NCBI RefSeq assembly: GCF_026213295.1
Contig: NC_079427.1
Span: 32,429,200 to 32,493,199, forward strand
Direction: 5' to 3'
Source: Gadus chalcogrammus
Taxonomy: Eukaryota > Chordata > Actinopteri > Gadiformes > Gadidae
DNA length: 64,000 nucleotides
The notes below the pieces were generated by a model. That model searched no databases. It saw only the letters and a program-made list of their open reading frames with translations, and was not told the DNA's origin. Positions 13,794 through 25,802 of the stretch are shown here, piece by piece. The position numbers and the translations under genes are program-made. The stretch's first letter is position 1, and each line of letters starts with the position of its first letter.

Positions 13794-14426
13794 ACATTAT
13801 GTCAGCACTTTGAAGTGGGCCATAGACCGAATTTCACATAAGTTCAGGCACTGACTGATACGACCATATTAACCGGTGTGCTGACTACTTGTACACAAGG
13901 AACTATGTAATTTTACTGTATAGATTTAGAGAAAATGTCATTTGAAAAACGTACACATGCATATTCTCGCCTTTGCAAATTGCATTATGTCAGCACTTTG
14001 AAGTGGGCTATAGACCGAATTTCACATAACTTCAGGCACTGGTTGATATGACCATATTAACCGGTGTGCTGACTACTTGTACACAAGGAACCATGTGATT
14101 TTGCTGTATAGATTTAGAGAAAATGTCATTTGAAAAACGTACACATGAATATTCTCGCCTTTGCAAATTGCATTATGTCAGCACTTTGAAGTGGGCTATA
14201 GACCGAATTTCACATAAGTTCAGGCACTGGTTGATATGACCATATTAACCGGTGTGCTGACTACTTGTACACAAGGAACCATGTGATTTTACTGTATAGA
14301 TTTAGAGAAAATGTCATTTGAAAAACGTACACATGCATATTCTCGCCTTTGCAAATTGCATTATGTCAGCACTTTGAAGTGGGCTATAGACCGAATTTCA
14401 CATAAGTTCAGGCACTGACTGATATG
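13794..14426 (-). repeat. Satellite segment in reverse orientation (part 1)
   Basis: About 3.3 monomers of the same 189-bp satellite, reverse complemented. Landmark TGTCAGCACTTTGAAGTGGG recurs near 13798, 13988, 14177 and 14366. These monomers carry the GTGGGC variant, which reads GCCCAC on the other strand; the last forward monomer near 12470 shares it. The segment ends in CTGATATG (14419-14426), the left target duplication of the inserted hAT element. Confidence 0.93.
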
Positions 14427-15366
14427 CAGAGGAGGAAAGTAACGAATTACATTACTCGCGTTTCTGTAATTGAGTAGCTTTTTTGTGTACTTGTACTTTT
14501 TTAACTACTTTTTAAAATGTGTAATTTTACTTTTACTTCAGTACATTTTCTTTGGAGTAATGTACTTCGGTACATTTTACAGCACAAGTGTTACTGAGTA
14601 AAAAAAAATCTCACTGAAACAAAAAAAACGTGTTCTGGTAATGAATTATGGGATGTAAAAAACTGAACGTTGTGCCCCTGCGCGCCGGCAGCTCTAGAAT
14701 TCTAGCCTAGAACCTAGTTCTTTGATAATGAGTGTTGGCGCGTACGATCTGTCTATCACTGAAACGATGATGGCTGACATGGAGGCAGACGATGGAGATT
14801 CACCTGGTACTTCAGAGGAGACCAACACGAGCCGTTCATCCTCTAACCTAGTGCACCCCTGGCCCTATCTTGAAAACATGTTCAGCTTCGTGGAGAAACG
14901 TGGAGAAAGCTATATCATGCAATGTAAACTATGTGTGCCGAAGAAGTCCAACATATCAGCTTACAAGAATTCGACGTCGAATCTCCGAAAGCACGTTGAG
15001 GTAAGTCATGTGTTTTGGAAATGATTTTACCGTGAGTAGTCATTTTGCCATTTGGGGCTGCTCCCTTGCATGGGTGAGGCATAAATGCAATTTTGTTGTG
15101 TGCAGTGACTGAGCACTGTGTGCTGTGTCACAATGACAATGGGAATTTCCCAGGTGGGCTTTTGCACATCACAGTAGAGGCAGAAAACACTGATTGTAAA
15201 AAAGTAACTTTTTACTTTTACTTAAAGTACATTTTAAATTATTTACTTTTTACTTTTATTTGAGTAGATTTTTTGACCGGTAAATTTACTCGTACTTGAG
15301 TACAATTTCAACAGAGTAACAGTACTTGTACTTGAGTAAAATATTTTAGTACTCTTTCCACCTCTG
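14427..15366 (+). mobile_element. Tol2-like hAT element, internally deleted
   Basis: A 940-bp element starting CAGAGGAGGAAAGTA and ending with TACTCTTTCCACCTCTG, inverted terminal repeats (TIRs) of the Tol2/hAT kind. It is flanked by a perfect 8-bp duplication CTGATATG (14419-14426 and 15367-15374) in the satellite, as expected for hAT. The subterminal regions are full of GTACTTT/TTTACTTTTAC motifs, as in Tol2. Inside is one exon of the transposase (BED finger) followed by a splice donor; the catalytic exons are missing, so this copy cannot move itself. Confidence 0.93.
14722..15000 (+). pseudogene. hAT transposase N-terminal exon (BED-type zinc finger)
   Basis: About 93 codons open from an ATG and ending at a consensus donor, GAG|GTAAGT, at 15001. 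The protein has an acidic, serine-rich leader followed by HPWPYLENMFSF, then CKLC and a distal NLRKHVEVSH. Together these give the C-x2-C ... H-x4-H BED finger that binds transposon ends in hAT transposases. The HPWPYL and NLRKH blocks resemble the Tol2 transposase N terminus (known family; recognised from memory). All downstream exons, including the DDE catalytic region and dimerisation domain, are absent from the 940-bp element. This is a truncated gene in a deletion derivative; an upstream in-frame ATG at 14728 is an alternative start. Confidence 0.85.
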
Positions 15367-16216
15367 CTGATATGACCATATTAACCGGTGTGCTGACTAC
15401 TTGTTCACAAGGAACTATGTGATTTTACTGTATAGATTTTAAGAAATTTTCATTTGAAAAACGTACACATGCATATTGCATTATGTCAGCACTTTGAAGT
15501 GGGCTATAGACCGAATTTCACATAAGTTCAGGCACTTACTGATATGACCATACTAACTGTTGTACCGACTACTTGTACACAAGGAACCATTTGATTTTAC
15601 TGTATAGATTTAGAGAAAATGTCATTTGAAAAACGTACACATGCATATTCTCGCCTTTGCAAAATTGCATTATGTCAGCACTTTGAAGTGAGCTATAGAC
15701 CGAATTTCACATAAGTTCAGGCACTGACTGATATGACCATATTAACCGGTGTGCTGACTACTTGTACACAAGGAACTATGTGATTTTACTGTATAGATTT
15801 TGAGAAATTTTCATTTGAAAACGTACACATGCATATTCTCGCCTTTGCAAATTGCATTATGTCAGCACTTTGAAGTGGGCTATAGACCGAATTTCACATA
15901 AGTTCAGGCACTGACTGATATGACCATACTAACTGTTGTACCGACTACTTGTACACAAGGAAAAATTTGATTTTACTCTATAGATTTAGAGAAAATGTCA
16001 TTTGAAAAACGTACACATGCATATTCTCGCCTTTGCAAAATTGCATTATGTCAGCACTTTGAAGTGAGCTATAGACCGAATTTCACATAAGTTCAGGCAC
16101 TGACTGATATGACCATACTAACTGTTGTACCGACTACTTGTACACAAGGAACCATTTGATTTTACTGTATAGATTTAGAGAAAATGTCACTTGAAAAACG
16201 TACACATGCATATTCT
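15367..16216 (-). repeat. Satellite segment in reverse orientation (part 2)
   Basis: About 4.5 reverse-oriented monomers continue after the hAT insertion and stop at TGCATATTCT (16216). Type-A-like monomers (CCATACTAACTGTTGTACCG) occur near 15546, 15924 and 16111. They lie two and then one monomer apart, so this side does not follow the six-monomer order of the forward array. Confidence 0.93.
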
Positions 16217-16235
16217 GCTGGCCAATGGAGTCGAA

Positions 16236-16615
16236 GGTCCGCACTGGCGACCAACTTGCCACAGTCAGCTGCTCACCCATAACACCGTGTTGACTTGGTA
16301 GTGGTACATGTACTTTTTAAATAACCATAACCACCTTGCTACATTTTCAAACGGTTTGTTTTGTTATAAACGTCAGAGATGTAGTTACGGCACTGTATAC
16401 TTGATACTGATGAATAATTATGTTAGATTCTTAGTTTAAATGTTCTAAAATAGGTACAATATTATAACCACGTTAATAAGGTTTGTAAGAAACCAAACCG
16501 TTGGTAAACCGGTTGAAAATGTAGCAAGTTTTGGTTATTTAAAAAGTACATGTACCACTACCAACACAATGTTATGGGTGAGCAGCTGCCTGGCAAGATG
16601 TCCGCAAGTGCGGAC
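16236..16615. mobile_element. Inverted-repeat MITE-like element
   Basis: Left arm about 16239-16360 (TCCGCACT...CAGCTGCTCACCC...TTTTCAAACGGTTT) is mirrored by the right arm about 16494-16614. The two are separated by ~130 bp of AT-rich loop. There is no coding capacity. Boundaries and target duplication are not clear, so the class is unassigned. Confidence 0.7.
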
Positions 16616-16945
16616 ATTCTAGACGCCGCCGTAAGACAGCTAGTGTTCTATATATCTACGCACGTAGGTGAAGGGTTTTATTTTGAAAACGTTGCGAGAC
16701 TCCACCCAAAGGATGTTTAGAGTAAGGGCCCTTACATAGTCGACGCGAGCGACGCGCGTAAACGACGTGAGTGACGCGAGCGTCGCGCTTCCTTTCATAG
16801 TCTACACAACATACGCGAACGTCGCGGGCGTAGTGGTGTATTGCATTACATGCAATACACCACTTACGCCACGGGCGGCAGCAAAATCGCCGGTGTTTTC
16901 GCGGCTTATATTGCGGGTGACATTCCGAGTGCCATTCCGATCAAA

Positions 16946-18466
16946 ATGTCTACGGAAGAAGAGTGCATTTTATTGCTCCTTTTACACCGGCAACGACAAC
17001 GCAGGAAGCGCAGAGATAGGCGGTGGTATGTGCGCCCTTTGAATACCACACGAGATCGGGATGGGGAATTTGTTTCTCTGGTGCTTCCAATGCGAAGCCT
17101 GGATGAGGAGAGGCGTTTCCAATATTTCCGTATGTCGGCGCCAAAGTTCGATGATCTCCTTTCGCGAGTCATCCGTTACCTTCCCGACTCGCACCAAAAC
17201 CACCGGAACCCGATCGGGGCTTCCCAAAGGCTTGCGGTTACCTTGAGGTACCTGGCAACCGGCATCGGCCTGCAAGCTCTTTCGGCGAGCTACAAGATGG
17301 GCACCAGCACTGTGTCGGGCATCGTGGAGGAGATGTGTTCTGCCATCTGGGACGCCCTTCAGGGGGAGTTCATGGCCTTTCCTTCCCGCGGTCAGTGGCA
17401 GGACATAGCGGAGGATTTTGAGGCAGTGGCAGTTTCCCCTGTGTGTCGGGGCGATTGACGGGAAGCATGTCAGACTCAGAGCTCCAGCACGATCGGGAAG
17501 TGACTACTACAACTACAAAGGTTTTTTTTTTCAATTGCCCTTATGGCTGCTGCTGATGCCAACTACAGATTCATTTATGTAGATGTTGGCGCATACGGGC
17601 GTGAGAGCGATGGAGGTGTCTTGGGTCGCAGTGCCTTCGGATCCAGACTGGCAGAGGGCAACCTCAATCTCCCCGCCCCTGCTGTCCTACCAGGCACCAC
17701 AACGCCCAGTCCTTTTGTTTTTCCTGGGGGATGAGGCCTTTCCCCTACAGGTGAACCTGATGCGTCCCTATCCAGGTGAGAATAAAAATATTGAATATCT
17801 ATTTATTGTTTTAATTACATTAATTAATTATACATGTTTGAATTAATTATACATGAATTAGTCTGACGAAAAAAATGCATAGCCTACCCAGGAAGGCACA
17901 GTGCGCGCAATGGCACACTTGACCATTACTATTCAAAAGCCGTGTAAAGTTGGAGTCAGCCAAGTCATCTGTTCTGTCATCTGTTCTGTGTTCCTGCATG
18001 ACACTTATTTGTCTTCTCATTAGGTACTAACCTGCAGGATAGGAAGCGCATCTACAACTACCGACAGGCCAGGGCGAGACGCGTAGTGGAGAATGCCTTT
18101 GGCATATTGGCTGCGCGCTTCCGAATCTTTGGCCGTCCAATTGACTGCCAACCTGAAAAGGCCGTGAAGATTGTGAAGGCGTGCGTGGCTCTCCACAACT
18201 TCCTGGCATCCACCGAACGAGCCAGATACATGCCCGCCTCCTTTGTGGATACGACCGCTGACACCGGAGAGGTCCAGCCTGGAGAGTGGAGGCAGCATGT
18301 CGAGGGGGACCGGAATATGGTCGACGGACCACGGTGTTCGGTCGGCAGAGCCAGACCATCTCAAAGAGCGGCACTTGTCAGGGAGCAGCTGGCAGATTAT
18401 TTTCTGTCGGATGCTGGCGTGTTTCCCCACCAGTACAATGTGCTACGATTGGGCACTGACCTATAA
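16946..18466 (+). pseudogene. Harbinger transposase (DDE_Tnp_4/HARBI1-like), two exons, frameshifted
   Basis: Exon 1 runs from ATG 16946 to a donor after 17775 (CCAG|GTGAG); exon 2 runs from acceptor ATTAG|GT at 18024 to TAA at 18464-18466. The N-terminal part has RRDRRWYVRPLN, then FQYFRM and LAVTLRYLATG, the helical region of Harbinger transposases. Catalytic signatures are visible in order: AIDGKHV (first D), [13 protein letters not shown] (second D) and ARRVVENAFGILAARFRIF (the E), ending with CVALHNFL. Three reading-frame shifts break exon 1: near 17430 before the first catalytic Asp, at the T-run 17521-17530, and near 17700. The splice phase is consistent across the ~250-bp intron. The start was chosen because similarity to the family begins just after it; an upstream in-frame ATG at 16841 lies in the subterminal region. 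Confidence 0.92.
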
Positions 18467-18689
18467 ACGTATTGTTCACTTGGAAGCATGACTTCTAATT
18501 TTTTTTTTTTTTTGGTTTACGTCAAACTCATTAATTCATATCCATATAAAATGTTTACACAACGAGCTACTGCCTTGACAGATGAATGAATTATTTAATT
18601 GTACGCCTATAGCCAAAGCTATAGCGCATAATGTCTACAGAAATTATCACCATTTTTATATGATGTGCATGTATTTACCTGTATGTCAA

Positions 18690-19195
18690 TTGTGGCACAT
18701 TTACATTTAGGGCATTTAGCAGACGCTTTTATCCAAAGCGACTTACAATAAGTACATTTGTCATAAGAAGTGCATCAATATATCGCTGTCGGTACAGAAA
18801 GGATGTTCATAGAACCAAGTGCAAGTACCACAATCGCTAGGTTAATCAATTCCCCGTATTACAGACATGATAGCAGCTGCTGCAGTTGCTACACAGTTAA
18901 GTGCTACAATACAATACAATACTACAATACAATAGTGGTCAGAAGAGGAAGGGTGGCTATTGCACCCATTGCACTCCTGACCATCCCTGGTAGAAGGGAT
19001 CCCCTACACTGCGTTTCTTCTCAAAATTTCTTCCTTGCTGATTCAAGGGAGTTTTTCTTGCCCGTGTGGGGGCATGGGTAAAGGAGGGTGTCACAAATAT
19101 TTGGCCTGTTAAGCCCTTTGAGACTGTAATGGTGATTAAGGGTTATACAAATAAAATTGAATTGAATTGAACTGAACACTGAACTGAACTGAATT
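18690..19195 (+). repeat. SINE/LINE-like tail inserted between the Harbinger genes
   Basis: Begins with the widespread fish motif TTAGCAGACGCTTTTATCCA (near 18717) and ends with CTTTGAGACTGTAATGGTG, then TATACAAATAAAATTGAATT and repeated TTGAA/CTGAA pentamers. The latter is the usual 3' end of CR1/L2-like retroposons with a short-repeat tail. No long frame is present. A second, inverted copy of the 5' motif occurs near 37630. Confidence 0.6.
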
Positions 19196-19301
19196 GAACA
19201 CACAGAACATGAAGAACGTGAACGTAATTAATTAAAATAGGCTAAAACAAATAAGGCCAGTAATAGAAAGAACATCGGAACATCGGGTGACAAGAAAATC
19301 A

Positions 19302-20325
<1,024 letters not shown>

Positions 20326-20689
20326 ATAGTTGAAATTAACGTACAATATTTGCAGTATCGCCCCCACCGACAACGCTTGGTATTGCATGGATCGGCGCGT
20401 CGCGTATCAAAAATTTGGAGGACGCGTTTTGCTACGCTTCGACGCTTAATGGCGGCCGAAGCGTCGCGTCGCGTAGCCTTTTGGACGCGTAAGCGTAGCG
20501 TTGCGTCGACTATGTAAGGGCCCTAAAGGCGCATGAAGATTTTGTGTGACGGCTGGCTTAACCGCGGATGAACGAATAGCGGCTCACTTGACCGCAGTCC
20601 CCTCTCTCATACGATACTGTAGGATACATACTGTAATGGTCATTTTTGAAATTCCCTTCAAAGACAGAGTGGTGCATGCCCCCCACCCC

Positions 20690-20945
20690 TCGTGCGTGTC
20701 GGTGTGTCAATATATTCTATCACTGACCTGAGTCCATTTTGTTGCATTTTGCGGTGTACGGTGGTTCTGTGGACACCATACATGTCCGCGATCTCCTGCA
20801 CCTTTAGGCCATGGGAGAGGTATCCCTCTATTGAATTTTGCTACATATATGCTTCCATACGTCGCTTCAAACAATCCTCTATTGTGTGAACGGCCTGCAG
20901 CCCCAGGGGGTCTGTCAGACTGTAGAGGGCTGTTAAACAGAGAAC
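20690..20945 (-). pseudogene. Helix-turn-helix exon relic of a transposon-type gene
   Basis: The minus strand reads LTDPLGLQAVHTIEDCLKRR, then, after one in-frame stop (TAG), SIEGYLSHGLKVQEIADMYG followed by VHRTTVHRKMQQNGL. The latter is a clear helix-turn-helix of the 'VxEIAxxxGVxRTTVxRxM' type found in transposase/integrase-like fish gene families and ending at a plausible donor (CAG|GTCAGT). No further exon is visible. It lies just outside the right end of the Harbinger element and seems unrelated to it. The exact family is not recognised; the stop shows it is dead. Confidence 0.55.
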
Positions 20946-21614
20946 TTAGTAAAGTCTCTTCAAACATGCAAGCAAGAAGAAAACCAGTCTCTTGAAACAT
21001 GCAAACAACAAACAAACATAGTGTATTTTTCTGACAAAATTTAAAGGCTCAGCTTTAAAAGTTCCACAGGTTTTTTTTGGATGCAATGACAGGGGTCCAC
21101 TGTTGGCATTACAAAATGACAAGTCCCTTCTTAGATGGAGCGACATTCACACTGCTGCTTTTATGAAAAGAGGAAATAACTATATATACTGTAAGGGAAA
21201 GATAGTAATCTCAACTAATGTAATAATAATTTGTCAAACTTGATTTTTTAGTGTGTTTTTAGGAATAGAATAGTCTAACAAATTCCTATCTATTCATTTG
21301 TATCAATAAAAATGATAAACAAATACAATTAAAATACAATATAAGGGTCTAGACCTTTGCAATTGTTCTATCCCATAATTAGCCTTAATTTACCAATTTA
21401 CAATGTACTTCAGTCCCCAATCTATTTTTAAAGAAATGCATTTGAATTGTTGATTTGCATCACAGGAAATGGTCCACACTTGTACTGTATGGAATGACAG
21501 GGGTCCACTGTTGGCTGATACATAATGGCAGAAGTTCCCTCTTAGATAGCATAGAGTGACATTCACACTCCAACATGGATGAGTAACAAAATAAATAGGC
21601 AAAATGGATAGTTC
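20946..21614. other. Unassigned AT-rich DNA with a paired ~75-bp motif
   Basis: No gene. A motif containing ATGACAGGGGTCCACTGTTGG and the phrase TTAGAT...GACATTCACACT occurs twice in the same orientation, near 21085-21155 and 21492-21570. This suggests an old tandem duplication or two relics of one repeat. Confidence 0.45.
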
Positions 21615-22104
21615 TTAAAGAGCCCATGCCATTAAAATCACATTTTTCCTATTGTTTGTTAAATAACATAGGTCTGAATAAGTTTGTGAGCTGTGGTAAG
21701 TTTGAAATCTATGCAGTTTGTCTGCTGAATGCAATAGGCAATGAAAGGAAAAAGGCAGAAGAAATTAGCCGATCTGGATAAGGTGACACTGTGACGTAGC
21801 GTTGTCAAATTATTATTCATGGCCCTGCCCACTTGGTTGGTTCGTAACCACCCACAAGAATTCTGAAGGAGTCGTGATTGAGCTAGTGCTAAATGCTAAT
21901 ACGTGTACGGTAGTTGCTTAGTTCGTAGTAACAGGCTAGTTACAGAATTTTGAATGCAATGGCAGAACGACATCGAACTACATGAACTGCGACATGCTGC
22001 CTGCCGCCGGTTGCCGCGAGGCACCACCGCCGCGAAGCACCACCGCCCGGCAGCGGGCAGCCGGGCGGTGGTGCCTCGCGCCGGCAGCAGGCAGCGCACG
22101 GTTC

Positions 22105-23034
22105 TGTCTACTACAGATTGATGTGGAAGTGGAAGAACCAGAGACGTCGGAGAACCCGACGAAGTCCTTTGTGATTCATTATATCGTCTGGACGTGCACA
22201 CAGCTTTTGGCCGTGATAATATGTATTATTTGATATAGATATCTATGTATTATATGCTATTATTTAGATATAGAGCTCCAGGACTGTAACGCAAGTGTTG
22301 TACACTTCCTTGTTATTTGGATAACTGCTGTTGGTGTGATGGCGCATAACACGTCGGACTCTCGTCTATGGTATTTCTACAACTAGACCCGTAGTGGGGG
22401 TTATCTCAGCCATGGTTGAGAATGAATTGGGGGAAAGGAACTTTGGCTTTGACTCCCTGAAGTCATGAACCACGACATGGAGGAGAAAGGGATTGTTGAC
22501 CGCGGTCGTCTCCCGCCGGAGCCTCGCTGCCGATGGACCACCGCCTCGGCTTCAGGATGCGGTGATTAGCGCTGACCGCTGCCGAGGCGGCGGGAAGCAG
22601 GGCTCAAGCGGGATACATTCGCGGCCAACAATCCCTTTCTCCTCCATGTCGTGGTTCATGTAGCCTACTTCAGGGAGTCAAAGCCAAAGTTCCTTTCCCC
22701 CAATTCATTCTCAACCATGGCTGAGATAACCCCCACTACGAGTCTCGTTGTAGAAATACCAGAGACGAGAGTCCGACGTGTTATGCGCCATCACACCAAC
22801 AGCAGAACGGTTATCCAAATAACAAGGAAGTGTACAACACTTGCGTTACAGTCCTGGAGCTCTGCTCTATATCTAAATAATATCATATAATACATAGATA
22901 TCTATATCAAATAATACATATTATCCCGGCCAAAAGCTGTGTGCGCGTCCAGACGATATAATGAATCACAAAGGACTTCGTCGGGTTCTCCGACGTCTCT
23001 GGTTCTTCCACTTCCACATCAATCTGAAGTAGAC
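22105..23034. repeat. Inverted repeat with ~400-bp arms
   Basis: Left arm about 22105-22505 and right arm about 22618-23034 are near-exact reverse complements separated by a ~110-bp GC-rich spacer (PstI-like GCCGAGGC/GCAGGC motifs). Both arms carry GATGTGGAAGTGGAAGAACC and ATGGAGGAGAAAGGGATTG (or complements). The left arm on + is open for a short peptide (QIDVEVEEPETSEN). The same peptide is encoded at 55.2 kb. Confidence 0.92.
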
Positions 23035-23088
23035 GCGGTCGTTTGAGATTCATAATAACCTATCGTCTGGAGGCTCACACAGCTTTTG

Positions 23089-23470
23089 GCCGTGATAATA
23101 TATATTATATATTATATGACATAGATATCTATGTATAATATGGGTTTCTAAGAGCCATTGCGATACATCCACCGTAAACAGAGCGCATGGTACCGTGGCT
23201 ACAAGCTGCTCAGGGCCAGGTGATAATATATATTATATATTATATGATATAGATATGTATAATATGGGTTTCTACGAGCCATTGCGATACATCCACCGTA
23301 AACAGAGCGCATGGTACTGTCAGTGGCTACAAGCTGCTCAGGGCCACACCCCCACCCCCCTCCTTGACCTGCCTTGACACGCCCACCGTATACAGAGCGC
23401 ATGGTAGTGGCTACAAGCTGCTCAGGGCCACACCCCCACCCCCCTCCTTGACCTGCCTTGACACGCCCAC
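23089..23470 (+). repeat. Two adjacent tandem duplications (~130 bp and ~84 bp units)
   Basis: TGATAATATATATTATATAT to CAAGCTGCTCAGGGCCA is repeated at 23092-23218 and 23220-23345. The segment CACCCCCACCCCCCTCCTTG to GGGCCA is then repeated at about 23345-23430 and 23430-23470 (second copy partial). All lie inside the 2-kb TTAA element. Confidence 0.8.
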
Positions 23471-23649
23471 CGAAACGTGCGTTTGGGGGAAGCTCAATGT
23501 GCGACTGTTTCTGAGTGACTGTAACTCTGCACCACGGCTGAATTTCGGGGACGTCTTTGAATACTGTGTTTGTGGCCCAATAATACCTATATTAAAGCAT
23601 CATGAAATAGAATGGCATGGGATCTTTAAGAGTTAATAACAATCTAAAT

Positions 23650-23719
23650 ATGATATATATATATCTATATATATATAGATATATATATATATCTATATAT
23701 ATAGATATATATATATATA
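23650..23719. repeat. AT/GATATAT microsatellite
   Basis: Alternating TA with regularly spaced AGATATAT/ATATCT steps. It is strongly self-complementary and is the insertion site of the solo LTR that follows. Confidence 0.95.
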
Positions 23720-24744
23720 TGTGACAACCCGCTCCCCACCAGGGGGATCCGGGGGCGGGTGGTGGAGGGCGTGTACCGCCGCCATCCACTAGCCGGAGGC
23801 AGAGAGCACTTGGTTCCTCACCCTCATCAGCCAGATGGGGAACACCTGGCCAGGGGAGGGAAAGGAGCGGGCGGATATCTTAGGCCCCGTTTACACGAGG
23901 ACGCTTGCGGGTAAAAACGACAAAATATTTTATCGGAAATGCCTTTCGTTGAAAACGCATAAATCTGAAATGAAAACGCATGAAAACGCATAAATCTGAA
24001 ACCACCCTCCAGAGTGGAAAAGTTGAATACGCTCCGCCGTAGCGTTTCCGTCTACACTGCCAAGTCGCAAAACACTGCTCAGATCTGCTCACGTCGCGTA
24101 CGTGTTTACGTCACATACATGTGCCAGTACAAGGAAATAAACAAACATGTCAGATTATTTCCATGCATCGGACCTTCAAGCTGCTCTGGCAGCTATAACA
24201 GGCGTACAGGAGTCTTTTCACGAAATGTACAGGATATGTACAGATAGAATTAATGCACAGAGAAGGATCTTTTTGGTTTTTGCGGCACGGATAAGAGAAG
24301 AAGGAAGATTCTACGCATGCGCTCAGACATGGCGGTGTTGTGTGATAGTGTATCACAGCACCACCTAGCCGGCTGACATGCATACCAAGTCGAACAGTCC
24401 ACACACTTTTGCGTCACCGTATGCACGCAGATTTCCTCCCGAAAACGCTCGTCTAAACGCGGAATAAAAAGTGAATACGCAACTCCACTTTTGCGTCTTC
24501 TGTTCAGACCGTCATCGTGTAAACGTAGCCTTAAAGGGGAGCCGAGGACTCACTCCAGGGCAGAGACAGTCAGACCTATGAGGAGGAGGCCATCGACACG
24601 ACCCCGGCTACGAGCCCAATGATAGCCCAATGATATATACCATGTGCTTTTGCCTATTATTCTGAATAAACGCCGACTACGGCTTAAACCAGCATCCCGA
24701 GTGTGGCCGTGACGAACAGTCGCTATCGGGACCGGGTTGCCACA
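23720..24744 (+). mobile_element. Solo LTR, split by a Harbinger-like MITE
   Basis: Starts TGTGACAACCCGCTCC and ends GACCGGGTTGCCACA: TG...CA ends with a short imperfect inverted repeat. A CTGAATAAACG polyadenylation-signal region lies near 24660. AT microsatellite flanks both sides, so the expected short target duplication (ATATA) is compatible but not diagnostic. Without the inserted MITE (23883-24530) the LTR is ~377 bp. No internal retroelement genes are present, so it is a recombination remnant. Confidence 0.7.
23883..24530 (+). mobile_element. Harbinger-like non-autonomous element inside the solo LTR
   Basis: TIRs GGCCCCGTTTACACGAGGAC and the right-end complement of GGCTACGTTTACACGATGAC; TTA duplicated at 23880-23882 and 24531-24533. 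The 648-bp interior includes a short open frame from ATG 24147 encoding MSDYFHASDLQAALAAITG. That fragment could be a relic of the parent element's N-terminal exon; the function is unknown. Subterminal GAAAACGC/GCGTTTTC motifs repeat. Confidence 0.8.
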
Positions 24745-25019
24745 ATATATATATATATATATATAATTTTTAGATTGTTATTATCTCTTAAGAACTATCC
24801 ACTTTACTTGCAAAATAACACTATTTATATGTATATATATATATAAAGTATAAGAGTAAGAAGTTAAAAATAAAAACAAGTACTACAAAACACTAAAGTC
24901 AGGAAACAAAAATATAAAACTGAAAGAGATATTTAAAATATCTATTATTTACATAATATTTACAAAACAAGTGCAAGACATGTTTAAAAGATTGGTAAAT
25001 CTGTGTAGTGATGTTCTAA
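24745..25019. other. AT-rich unassigned DNA
   Basis: TA runs and A-rich sequence; no gene or recognised repeat beyond short AT microsatellites at 24745-24766 and 24828-24844. Confidence 0.5.
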
Positions 25020-25540
25020 CAGACTGATGCTCCGTTTACATGGACTAACAATGTTGTAACCTTAACTCTGATGCTCCGTTTACATGGACTAACAATGTTG
25101 CAACCTTAACACTGAGGCTCCGTTTACATGGGCTAACAATGTTGTAACCTTAACTCTGATGCTCCGTTTACATGGACCACCAGTGACACTGATGAACCAT
25201 AATGCGAGCTCCCAGTATTGAGGCACATAACATTGATGATCCATAATGCGAGCTCCCAGTATTGAGGCACATAACATTGATGATCCATAATGCAAACTCC
25301 CAGTATTCAGGCACATAACATTGATTATCCATAATGCAAGCTCCCAGCATTCAGGCACATACTTAACATTGATTATCCATAATGCATGCTCCCAGTATTC
25401 GGGCACATAACATTGATGATCCATAATGCGAACTCCCAGTATTCAGGCACATAACAATGATGATCCATAATGCGAGCTCCAAGCATTCAGGCACTTTACA
25501 TTGATGCTCCATAGTGCAAGCTCCCAGTATGCAGCAGTTC
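25020..25540 (+). repeat. Two abutting 44-bp minisatellites
   Basis: About four units of a 44-bp repeat built on GCTCCGTTTACATGGACTAA then AATGTTGTAACC (25028-25190). It changes abruptly into about eight units of another 44-bp repeat built on GATCCATAATGCGAGCTCCC then AGTATTGAGGCAC (25190-25530). Both unit types begin G(A/C)TCC and end near TGAT, so they may be diverged forms of one ancestor. Open minus-strand frames here are by-products. Confidence 0.9.
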
Positions 25541-25802
25541 ATTTAAATTATTGGCGTTGGGTAGAGATTAGAGAGGCAGCAGAGAGAGAGGTCATGTTTC
25601 CCGAAGCTCAGCTAGGCATTGGAAAAAACTACTTAATTCATCGTTCAGATCTACTTTATCTTATTTTATTTCATGATCATAATACCTAACAGTATATAGT
25701 TTGTTTCCGTCGTCCTCCATCGCTCGATTCAACAGTACATTTTGGCACTTTTTACTCCCGGATCAGACCGCAGAAAAAGCCTTGGACTTTCCTATCACCA
25801 AC

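Larger units (their letters stand above)
21619..23625. mobile_element. TTAA-target element, 2.0 kb, with central palindrome
   Basis: Termini AGAGCCCATGCCATT and AATGGCATGGGATCT are inverted, and TTAA flanks both (21615-21618, 23626-23629). This matches the target preference of the 12.8-kb foldback and of a related copy at 55 kb. The interior holds a giant inverted repeat and two tandem duplications. No transposase is recognisable, so the element is non-autonomous. piggyBac or Kolobok affiliation follows from the TTAA target only. Confidence 0.82.

Noticed and set aside
18020..18430. Minus-strand frame of 136 codons over Harbinger exon 2
   Set aside because: Shadow of the real transposase exon, which carries the catalytic Glu and splice acceptor on +.
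25089..25424. Minus-strand frame of 111 codons in the minisatellite
   Set aside because: Repetitive translation of the 44-bp units; no domain.
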